The notes beneath the pieces were generated by a model. That model was not told the origin of the DNA, made no database searches, and saw only the letters and a program-made list of their open reading frames with translations. Of a DNA stretch of 64,000 nucleotides, positions 48,298-58,340 are shown in pieces (position 1 is the stretch's first letter; every line of letters begins with the position of its first letter). Source of the DNA: Brassica napus (Eukaryota > Streptophyta > Magnoliopsida > Brassicales > Brassicaceae); assembly GCF_020379485.1 (NCBI RefSeq), contig NC_063438.1, positions 6,404,835 to 6,468,834 on the forward strand. Reading direction: 5' to 3'. The position numbers and the translations under genes were made by a program.

Positions 48298-48564
48298 ATG
48301 CGCGATCTGGTTGGGGTGTATTCAATTGAGAGTTTTAAGTTATTTGCAACAAAATGAAAAATACAGTGTTATTTAAACATGAATTTTAAAATTTCATTTA
48401 AAATCTAGTATTATTTTGACATTTTATAAACTACTCTCAAATCCAGTGTTATTGAAAATATTTTAAATTGTGGAGTTTTCAAGTTTTCAAGGGATTTTAA
48501 AGTGTGTAAGAAAAATTCTTTAATTAAAAAAATTAAAACTCAAATCTCATAGTTTTAAGTGATA

Positions 48565-48591
48565 CTAGTATTATCCCCGGTGCTACGCACC
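48565..48591 (-). mobile_element. Helitron 3' terminus on the minus strand
   Basis: Read on the minus strand: hairpin GGTGC-GTA-GCACC, then GGGGATAATACTAG followed by T. This is the same architecture as the other Helitrons here. The matching 5' end (expected to the right, 48.6-50.9 kb) was not found. Confidence 0.55.
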
Positions 48592-49764
48592 TACAATTTT
48601 AATGTTTTCTAAACTATCTGATCATAAAATAGTAATGATTATCAAAATAAATTATTGTTTTATTTATCTATTTTCTTAACCTATATAACATATTAATACA
48701 TAAATTTAGAAATACTGAACCAACTTCTATGATGTTAGTTTTGAAAAATATATACAACATACATGTTTTTGAAAGCTTGTTTCTATAGAAAAAATTACGA
48801 TATATTCTAACACATAAAAGTATACATTTTTCTAACGTATGGGCATTATTATATTAAAGAAAACTATTAAACATACTTAAAGATATCTAAGTTTTGTTTA
48901 TTTAAACATATTTTTAGATATCATAACTAAAATTGTAGATGTGTTTATCTTTGTCCATAAGAAAGCTTTCCGATTTTTCATCATTTGTGAAAGTTTAAGC
49001 TAAAAAATAGAAGAATAAAATCTTCAACTTTGAATCATGAAGAAAATTATAGGGGTAATGTAAATGTGTTCAATAAAAGAGAATAAATGATTTAAATAAT
49101 TAATTTTTGCCACATTCAAAACTAAAATAAAACCATAAAAAGATGACTGCCGAGGAAGGCAAGAGAAAAAAAGATTCTCATCTCTTCTCAGTATTCTTTT
49201 TACACCAAAAAAGAGAATGAAATATAGTTTTTTTTAAAAAATGGAGAGATGGAGCAGTTACATATTGAAAGAGTTACTAAATTCATTTTTGTACGTGTGA
49301 GAGAAAAATATGAATTTTTGCAGTTAACCAAATATTTGAAGTCAATAGAACGTGGGATGATTTTGATTTACTTGAATTTTGTAAAACAATTACACATGTC
49401 AAAATTTTATTGCTTGACTGACTTGTGCTTTAATATATAAGGGATTCTAGGGTGATTTAACAAAAATCATTTTAACTTCTGCAATTCATTAAAATTATCT
49501 AAAACATTATTAAAAATAAAATCACTTTAAATTTTAGATTGTTGGGTTACCTTTTTCAATTCTTTATCCTAGGGTTAAAATTGTATGTTTATAAACGTTC
49601 GAGGATATTGTAAATAGTTACTGCCTTACTGGAAATATCCGAAAAATAATTACAAGCTTTCCTTGTCTTTTGTCGGAACTTCCCCTTCATTCGATATGTA
49701 TAAAAAGAGAAATAAAAAAAAAATCTGGAATATACAGAAAATGGTTTTGTCAGAATTAACAAAA
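48592..49764. other. AT-rich DNA, no gene
   Basis: Probably the body of the minus-strand Helitron whose 3' end is at 48565. Only short, featureless frames (for example 49249-49440). Confidence 0.4.
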
Positions 49765-50053
49765 GGGCAATTTTCAAAAAGCATTTTTTTAAAGTTTTTG
49801 TCCCAAAAATAATTTTCAATAAGGAAAATGATCAAATTAGTTTTTTTTTTATTTTGAATTTTTTTTTTTAATTTAAAATTTTATCCTGAAAACTCTACCC
49901 CTTAACTCTAAACCTTAAGTCTATATTAGTTAACCCTAGGGTATAAATGTATTTTTACCTTTTAATAAAATTTATTTTGGTCATTTTTCTTATTAAAAAA
50001 CTATTTTTGTGACAAAAACTTAAAAACTAAAAACAGCTATCATAGAGAACTTC
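49765..50053. mobile_element. Mutator-type MITE (family M, copy 3)
   Basis: Flanked by AATTAACAAAA / AATTAATAAAA (10 of 11 match; 49754-49764 and 50054-50064). Starts GGGCAATTTTCAAAAAGC. Inverted GTTTTTGTC.CAAAAATA words lie on both sides, and the interior CCCCTTAACTCTAAACC and GGGTATAAATGTA match copies at 27899 and 42121. Confidence 0.75.
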
Positions 50054-50226
50054 AATTAATAAAATATCCAAAACGATTTAACAACGTCTTAAGAGGTTCG
50101 TTTTATTTTATTGGAACAAAAGTTAAAAAAAAAATTTCACTGAGGAAAAAAATAAGCCATTGGAAGTTGTTAATGGTAGGCCTATGAGCCAGTCACACAT
50201 ATATAAAGAGTTAAATACACACACAA

Positions 50227-50252
50227 ATATATATATATATATATATATATAT
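50227..50252. repeat. (AT)n microsatellite
   Basis: Uninterrupted AT dinucleotide run 3' of the MATH gene. A second (TA)n run is at 50741-50763 inside that gene's last intron. Confidence 0.9.
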
Positions 50253-50509
50253 CATTACATAAAAGAAAGGTGCACAAGTAGCTTACTAGCTATAGCACGT
50301 AGCAACTGATTCAGTTGAATGTTTATCATGCATGGCAGACAATACCATCAATCAACTGATTTGATCTGTCGCTTTTTATTTTACTTTTATGTAAACTTGC
50401 ACGATATATAGACACGCATCAATATGCGCAAACTATAGAATAATAGGTAGACAAGTTCCTGATGAGGTATTCATTCTTGTGGTCTGGTCGAATCCATCAT
50501 CAATGCGTT

Positions 50510-53500
50510 TCAGAGATACTCACGTGTGGCCATAGATAAGAACTCAACCCCAATATAAATCGCATCGTTCACAAGAAATCCATTTGAAGCTTTGTGGAGT
50601 TCCTCTAGCTCCAAAAACTTGTTGAAGCCCCAGCGAGTATTGGAGGTAAACCGATGTGCGGTATCTTTATCAAACAAGCAGAGATTAAAATTAGCAGTTG
50701 GCTTACATATATGTACGTATAAAATAAAAGAAAGTAAGTATATATATATATATATATATATATAATACTAATTTCATGGTGATTGCGCTTGTGTTGGTCC
50801 AACACTCGCAGTTTATAGATGGCCGATGTTGCTTCCACTGGAGCTTTGCTCACAAAATCGGACGCGTGCAGAAACAAAGACAACGAATTTCCTTTTCCCT
50901 CTAAGCATCCTTTAGGGTACATCTCTAAGTACCTGATTGTAATATAAACCATGTATAAGATATCTATACTATATTAAAAGGAAGATATCCTCAATAGCTG
51001 GGGTGTCCACGTCGGCAATTAAAATCAACCAATAGGGTTGATTCATTCCTCCACGTCAACACGAGATTGGGCTGATCTTGGGCTGTTAATTTTTTTCAAC
51101 CGTAAAAAGGAAAAAAAACATGTGGGTCATGAACCCAGGTCTGGAAAATCGGATAGTGTCGACATCTCAACTCTTCGATCTTCAGTAACCCTAAAACAGA
51201 CAGGCCATTAATCTCTTTGACATCACATCTCTTCGCCCTTTCCCCTTCTTCAGCGGATCGTTCAATCAACACCATATTCATGAGTGTGCAATGAATCATC
51301 TGGAAATCTCATTAATGGGTTCCTTTCGTCTCCCTCTCAGATTCTTTATATCATTCATATTTTCCCTCACATTTGTGACACACAAAATTCTCTCAAGCCA
51401 TGAATTCTAACAGCAAATCAACCGTTTCCGGCGATTTTACCACGAAGAAACCGAACGGAAAGGATGTTGTCTCCTCCGCGAGCCGGTCGAACGAGACGGG
51501 CAAACCCAAACCTTCATCTCTATTGCTAAATATGTTTCCGGTGATCCTAAGAAGAGATGACAAGAGTAGATGAGCAGTAGGGGTTTCTTTAATTGGTTCA
51601 AAGTATATGGCTGCTTCAATCTCAGCAAGACTTATTCGCACTGTTGGATCCTATGCAGCTTTAGGACGCAGCAGCAGTATTATCTCAGTTTCTAAGCTCT
51701 TTCTTATATGCAAAATTGTAAATCTTTTTTTTTTTGTTGATCTCTAACTGCTTCTCTTTCTCTTTGGCACAGCAAATGCATCTGGAAATTTTTTAAGCTC
51801 TCTTCCATGTAATCTAAAGGTTGATGTCTACATCACTTCGATTGCATATACAGACTCACCAAATCGAAGTAGTCTGTTGGCTTATACACAAATATCTTAT
51901 TGGCGTCAATGTCGTTCTCGGTAACTCTTCGTCCTTTTTTGTTTGATACAAACCAAACTCAAAAACTTAAACCGGTTCATCCATTTTTTTTTATTCTGCT
52001 TGCAGGATATGAGGTACCACCATCGTTTCTTTTTTGAAATGCTCTCTTTGTGATTGTATCTATGTTGAGTCTAATCTACAGATGGAGCAAATGCGGTTGG
52101 GGAAGACTCTACAAGCAATTTTTTCTTGAGCTATCTGAAGTTTCATCAAGGATTGCGAGGGCCATTTCTTGAGTCAATGAGATCTGCTTCTTAAAGACAA
52201 GTTCTGATGTTGTGTTGTTTAATGTTGTGTCTTGATTTGGCAGTTTTGCTTTGTTCTTTTAACATAACCGATGGTTGGGGGTAAGAGATAAAAGGTTCAC
52301 TCCAGAACTTGAAGTTTTTAGGTATGTTGGTGATAAGGATTGCCGTAGGGATTTGTAGGGATTTGCGTAAGGTAATGCATGATTATGTCAACAAGGGCTC
52401 TAAGACGAGAGTAAATTTTTTTGTCTTTCTCAAGAAACTTTGGGTTTATCAGCTGTGTATAATTATATTGTTTTGTTTGTTTTGTTTCAGAAATCTTTGT
52501 TACCGTTTGATGTGTTGTTGACAACGTATGATATAGCATTGGTGGATCAAGACTTCCTTTCTCAGGTTCCGTGGTAACTGATGAAGCTCAAATACTCAAG
52601 AATCCCAACAGTGTATGTTACCTACCTAGAAAAATTCATCGAGTTGTGAAATGAATGATAGATCACTGGTTAGTTGATACTGTGAATTCAAGATTAACTT
52701 CCATTCATTTCACACATCTCTTATGTAGCCGTTTATATGGATTTATTGTATCGGTTTACTTTCCAGCCGAAAGCTCTCCACTTCTATTTTGACTCCTGAT
52801 TGTACATTCATGATTTACTTTCCCAAAAGACATGTCATTATGTGAGACAAAGAAATTATGTGAGAGGTTGACTGAGAGTCTGAAAACAAGTATTGTGCGA
52901 AAGGTTGCCATGAATGGGCTGATTAATTTATTATTACATGTTGGCTATTCTCCCAGCCAAAGTTTCAACAAACGTGTTATCATTTAAATGTTTGGGTATA
53001 ACATCAAAATTGGTCCATTACAAACTTGATACAGTCATTTTATAATTGGGCTAGCATTCCATTTTTTGCGAGCTGGTCTTTTGGTGGACTTCGAAATGAA
53101 GTATCGTTTTAATAATTATTTCTTCGTTAAATCAGTGCTTAATCATGAGATGGTTAACTAATAAATATCTTATGACATATATTTTTCCTTAGAACATAGT
53201 TTATATAATCTTTAATAATTTTAATATATATAAATAAATTGAAAATATGAAAAGTTATTATTCATATTTATTTATGGATATTGTTTGCTCTATATTTCTC
53301 ACATGTGCAACTGCAAAGTGCTTCTTAACCTCAAGTGTTTTTACATGTGATATACATATTTATCTCTTAGGTTTACCATTTTTGATAACCTAAACCTAAT
53401 TCCAGACCTTAGACAATGATAATTTTTATATATATCTACCATTTATAAAATTTCAGAAAGCTTTTAAGTTGGGTTTGAAGTTCTCACTCATACCTGTTTT

Positions 53501-56500
53501 CGAGAGGTCATTCAAGACCATGTTTGAGCAAGTATCTCAGCCTTGCATAATAACCGAGCACACAAACACTATCCAGCAAACAGAAAAAAAGCTAGAACAT
53601 CAAATAATAGTATTAATATTCAAAATTATTTCCAAAAATCTGATTAATTAAATAATTAAAATAAGAAACTGTAAAATTAATATTACATCAACAACGGTAA
53701 GAAAGTAAATCTTCTATAAATTTACAACTAATAATATTTCAAATCATGAAGTAAAATTTTCTTTCTATCACAAACAAACTTAAGAAAAACACAGAAATTA
53801 AATAGCAACAATAAATATTAAATTTAAATTTTGGTTAAAAAGGTTGACAAAATTATTTTGGTTAAAACGATAAATTGAAAACAACAAATAAAGAACCGGT
53901 ATACAAGTCGGTGGTGCTTTCTTTTAAAGACAAGTAACAAAAATAAAACTTTGTAATTTTAAAACCAATCAAAATTTATACACTACTAATTATAAGCTTT
54001 ACAATTTTTTACATAAAAATAAATAACCAAGATAAAGAATATATATAGATCTTAAGTTATAATTTAGTTAACTTTTTATTAATCTTACTAATATCCTACA
54101 TAAAACTCCAATAAAACACAACAAATGATTTCAAATAGTTTTAAATTTACATTTATGTTTATAATTCTATAACAAGTTTCAGTGTATATCATATTTGTTC
54201 GTTTTAAAAATATAAATATAAAAATTAAACTAATACTATAGGAAAAAATCCGGGCGTAGCCCGGAAAACCCCCTAGTCACAATACTAAAAGCAGCATATT
54301 CTGTATCTAGAGAACGCCACGTCCTCAAAAATATTCGTCCAATCAGAATCAGTTAATTGTCCACGTCAGATGGGCCTCACAATTGTTTTTTAAATTGGCC
54401 CAACTGGACACAAAACACACAAAGAAACACGTCGAAGGATGACGCTTCGCTTCACCTCTGCCAGTTCGTCTTCTCCAATTGAAGAGTAAAGAAACCGAGT
54501 AGTAATCGAGCCAATTCTACACAATCAATACGTTCTTAATGATTTCATTCCATCTCCCTCTTTTTTTCCCTCTTTGGATTTGTCCGATCGATTAGAACTT
54601 CGTAATTAGATCTGAAATTCGCGAGCTTTAGGTCAACTGGTTTCGTCTCTGTGCAATTCAAGGAGCTAGCTCAGGCTTATGAGGTTCTCAGCGAAGCGGA
54701 GAAGCGTGAGATCTATGATCTGTACGGTGAGGATGCGCTCAAGGAAGGAATTGGTGGTGGAGGCGGTGGTCATGACCTCTTTGATATCTTCTCCTCTTTC
54801 TTTGGTGGTGGTGGTGGACACCCTTTCGGAGGTTAGTCTCTCATCTCCCAATCTGAGAAGAGTTTTTGACTTTTGAATAGATGATAAAGGTTTGATTTTT
54901 TGGTTTTGATTAGGTGGCAGCAGCCGTGGAAAGAGGCAGAGGCGTGGTGAAGATGTTGTTCACCCTCTGAAGGTTTCCCTTGAGGATCTTTATCTCGAGA
55001 CAACGAAGAAGCTCTCGCTTTCTAGGAAGGCTTTGTGCTTAAAGTGTAACGGGTGAGTACTTTTTTAAAGGAATACAACAAGAAAGATTTTTTCTCTAAT
55101 ACCTACACCAACGCAAAGCTCTTTGTGATCAAATCGTATAGCGAAGATGATATTCACAAAAGCATCAAATATAATGTGTGGTCCAGTACCTCTAATGGCA
55201 ACAAGAAGCTTAACGCTGCGTATAACGAAGCAGCTGGAGACAAGTCCTCCTGTCCTGTTTTTCTCATCTTCTCTGTAAGTGAAATATGGCAAAAGTTTGG
55301 TTGTTTTGATTTGGTTCCGATTTGGATATAAATGAAATGATTTTTTTTTGTAACAGGTAAACACAAGTGGGCAGTTTGTTGGTTTAGCGGAGATGGTATG
55401 ACCAGTTGATTAGAACCAGATGGCGGAGTGCTGGCAGCAGGACAAGTGGGTTGGTTGCTTCCCTGTTAAGTGTCACATCGTTAAAGATATCCTGAATAGT
55501 TCCTTGAGGCATATTACGCTTGAGAATGATGAGAACAAGCCTGTTACTAATAGCCATGATACACAGGAGGTTAGAGAGTCTTCTGGTTTCCTTTCTTAGT
55601 TTCTCCCTCTGTCATGTGAAAAAAAATTAAATTTTAGTTTCTGTGGATTTTGAAATGGGCAGGTAAAGATAGAGCAAGGAGTCAAAGTAATCATTTTTTT
55701 TAAGGAACATGTGAGCAAGACATGCATACTCAATGATTTTGTCTTCTATGAGAATTGTGAAAATATAATCAAAGACTGGGAAAAAGAAACACCAGCTGTA
55801 TAAAAGACAGGTAAAAACAACAAAACTCATAGTGTGGTGCTCTTATCTAGATAAATATCTGATGGAGATTGTTTATCTTTCAGCAATCTTTTACTGCCAG
55901 TGACAAAAAGACAACACCAAAAGACAAATCTAAGGAAACCAGTGTGATAGCAGAAGTGGCTGAAGAGATATCACAAAACAGTGTTGCAGAAGTTGCGAGC
56001 ACATGCTGAATCGCATGCTGAGTGCAGCAGCAAGCTGCTTACTTTACTTTGGATGGGTTTTTTTGTCCGTTTTCTCCACCAAATTTGCTCACTCTTTTCT
56101 TAGGAGTTTGGTTTTCTTTTGGTAGTTGGTTTTTGAAGTTGTAGAAGATATATGAGTAAAAATGATTTCGAAGGCTATATATATATTTCTTTTTCTTAAA
56201 AGTTCAATGCAAAAATATATTTTCTGTATGTTTTTGTAACTTCATTCACAAAATTTCAATCAGAAAATAAAGGGCATTGTAATTGAGAAAAGAAAGAAAA
56301 CAAATCAACCTTTGTGAGCTATTTGAACAAATAAATGTTGGAAACCAACTCTTGGTCGTCTCTCCGCCACTGGTGTATCCCATGAGCTTCCTTATAGTCT
56401 TCAGAAGCAGTCCGGTTTACAATCAGCTTAGCAGATGGGATGACGTGAACAGGCTCTTGCACATCCACTGTAAAATGCTTCAAAACAGTCAAAGAAATAT

Positions 56501-58340
56501 GATATTATACATCAATTCGCTGAAACAAAATAAGTTAAAGGTTCACATATTACTTGACAGACAAGTTATTTATCAAACCACTAGAGCATAAGAGACCAAA
56601 AAACTAACAACATAGTTTTCCACTACAAAAAAGGGTCACCCACAATTGGCAAAGCCAAGTGAATGACACTTTAAAAAACTTAAAACACAACACTGTTAAC
56701 GGGACTATGAAATACAGCCGATCAATACCCGAACTTAACCCAATACTTCTAACCGAAACACTACCAATCCCACACATTTTAAAAACAGCAGCAGGTTCAT
56801 GGCTTTAGACTCCAGTATTAACCTTACCATATCGTAATTAACTTTTTTTTTTGTTATCCTAGAGAGACCATCTATTAAGTTATATTTGGCAGACTACGTA
56901 CGATCTTGGTGGATCTATCTTTTGTATCATTTAAAAATAAATGATAGAAGTTTGTATCATTTAATTTTGTGATACAATTTACATTTTTTTTTGTAAGATC
57001 GATTTGTTTTTTTCTCCTTTTTTTTTGTTTTCATTTGGTTGTTAATGCGAGCTTTGTAGTTTTTTGGTGGGGGTAGTGTTCTCTATCGAAATCTTATTTA
57101 CATGTTTGTGGAACTTCCCTGAAATCTGACATATTTTGTTTACTATTAAGATTCTAATTGTAAATTTATTTAAGAAAAAAAATATACGAACCCGGCGCGT
57201 AGCGCCGGAATACCACTAGTACTACTTAATGAGACATGCATGCATGTTTTCGAACTGAACTATTTTAAATCAATATGAAACGGTTTTTTTTTTTTGAGAA
57301 AAATATGAAACGTTAATTTATTTATTTTAACTTAGTATCGCTCTAGTATTGTCGTAATTTGAAACATTAGTGGTATCGATATTTCTTTTGATTTGCGCGT
57401 ATTCAACCAAAATATTTAATAAACTGAAATAGATGGAGCATAAAATTGAGCATACCATCTCCGTGGTCCACAGGTGAACTCATAGGACGAATGACTTTCA
57501 CCACTGAAGGAGGAAAACTGAGTGATCTTCCATGTGAATCTAGAGTTATTCCGAGGCACCTTCATCAGTTTAACTCGTTCTGCTGTCCCCATGGTTGGAG
57601 AGAAGGTGTTTATTATAACATTGAGGAACAATGGTACGACTCCGGTTATCTCGGCACAGAAAACCGCTTTATCGTTCACAATAAACTTCTGCTTCAACAT
57701 ATCTTGTGAGATTAAGCTGCTTACCCCCCATGATACATGGTTTGAGTCGAAAGAGAACACTGACGCTGATAAGGCAACATATAGGCAGTATCAACGATTA
57801 AATAAAAATAAAATTGTCAAAATAATCACCAATTAATACTTGTGAAACTTAATATTTACCCGTGCATATATCAAATTCTCCAATCTGAGAGATTACGCTG
57901 AGGTTGAAACAGCAGGTGACGCCCCAATTAGAACCAGTACACTTTTCATCGGCGATAGTCAGATAAGCGGATAAGTAGTCCTTGACAAGATCTAAGCGGA
58001 TATTGAACTTCCTATATCGCCATTTCCAAGCCAACAAGATTAATGCACATATTATGTTAAATTAAAAGAGATAAATTAAAATGTTAAGTAAATTAACTCA
58101 CCATTTGAGACCAAAAGCATGGAAATCCATTGATTCACAGTTCTTAGCACTTTCAGTCAGTAGCGTAGACATTCCATCAACCAACATGAAGTGACTGTTA
58201 TTGCGTTTCTTATATTTTATGTTGTCTACATAGAATACATGCAGATGAACAAACATATATAGACAACATCATTAATTAGACTTATATGTGTGTGTGTATA
58301 TATATAAGTAAAACGTACCTTCAAGTGACGTTAGACCCAT
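50510..58340 (-). CDS. MATH-domain (TRAF-like) protein, intron split by Helitrons
   Basis: Six exons, high to low: 58319-58340, 58102-58225, 57860-58011, 57456-57765, 50769-50932, 50510-50664, keeping one frame for 308 aa. Exons 1-4 give a first MATH domain ([20 protein letters not shown]) and start the second ([15 protein letters not shown]...[10 protein letters not shown]). Exons 5-6 complete it ([51 protein letters not shown]). This two-MATH architecture without a BTB domain is the crucifer TRAF-like family (At2g32870/At2g32880 are likely relatives). Such domains bind proteins; no catalytic role is known. Intron 4 (50933-57455) is 6523 bp, of which 6257 bp is two Helitrons. Sites and phase are intact, so it may still be spliced; whether it is expressed is unknown. 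Confidence 0.85.
50963..54276 (+). mobile_element. Helitron H3 carrying SNF2 gene fragment
   Basis: 5' TCTATACTATATTAAAAGG, preceded by host A at 50962. The 3' hairpin CCGGGC-GTA-GCCCGG (about 54250-54264) is followed by AAAACCCCCTAG ending at 54276, then T. It is 3314 bp, non-autonomous, and opposite in orientation to the host MATH gene. It contains SNF2-ATPase exons (51853-52616) and a 58-codon ATG frame at 51400-51573 of unknown origin. It abuts Helitron H4. Confidence 0.85.
51853..52616 (+). pseudogene. Captured SNF2/ALC1-like (CHR10) ATPase fragment
   Basis: Consecutive exon-like pieces match the start of an SNF2 ATPase domain of the plant ALC1/CHR10 type: [20 protein letters not shown] (about 51859-51918), [10 protein letters not shown] (Walker A, normally GLGKT, at about 52091), [13 protein letters not shown] (about 52298) and [20 protein letters not shown] (about 52503), then DEAQ.LKNPNSV. 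Frameshifts after LQAI, stops and the altered Walker A show decay. Native introns are kept, so genomic DNA rather than cDNA was captured. Confidence 0.8.
54652..55052 (+). pseudogene. Captured DnaJ (ATJ2/ATJ3-type) fragment
   Basis: [20 protein letters not shown] and [20 protein letters not shown] give the end of the J domain and the Gly/Phe-rich linker. An intron (about 54832-54913) follows, then [19 protein letters not shown] through ALCLKCNG, the first zinc-finger cysteines. This is the type I DnaJ of the ATJ2/ATJ3 class. The exon ends at a GTGAGT donor that looks functional, immediately before the YTH fragment. The HPD motif of the J domain is absent. Confidence 0.88.
55060..56008 (+). 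pseudogene. Captured YTH-domain (ECT m6A reader) fragment
   Basis: Starts within the YTH domain ([38 protein letters not shown]). After an intron it continues [12 protein letters not shown] with two in-frame stops, [20 protein letters not shown], and [17 protein letters not shown]. After another intron it reads [10 protein letters not shown]...[13 protein letters not shown], then a tail to 56008. The order and introns match plant ECT proteins, which read N6-methyladenosine in mRNA. Stops in the middle and the missing N-terminus make it non-functional as a reader. Confidence 0.88.
56319..56480 (-). pseudogene. Unidentified captured coding fragment
   Basis: A 54-codon open block on the minus strand with protein-like composition ([40 protein letters not shown]), ending at TAG. 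It has no start codon and lies inside H4 opposite to the other captured fragments. Family not recognised. Confidence 0.45.

Larger units (their letters stand above)
54277..57219 (+). mobile_element. Helitron H4 carrying three gene fragments
   Basis: Begins TCACAATACTAAAAGC directly after H3's CTAG. The 3' hairpin CCGGCGC-GTA-GCGCCGG (about 57192-57208) is followed by AATACCACTAG ending at 57219, then T. It is 2943 bp. It carries DnaJ and YTH fragments in its own orientation and an unidentified fragment in reverse. Confidence 0.85.
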
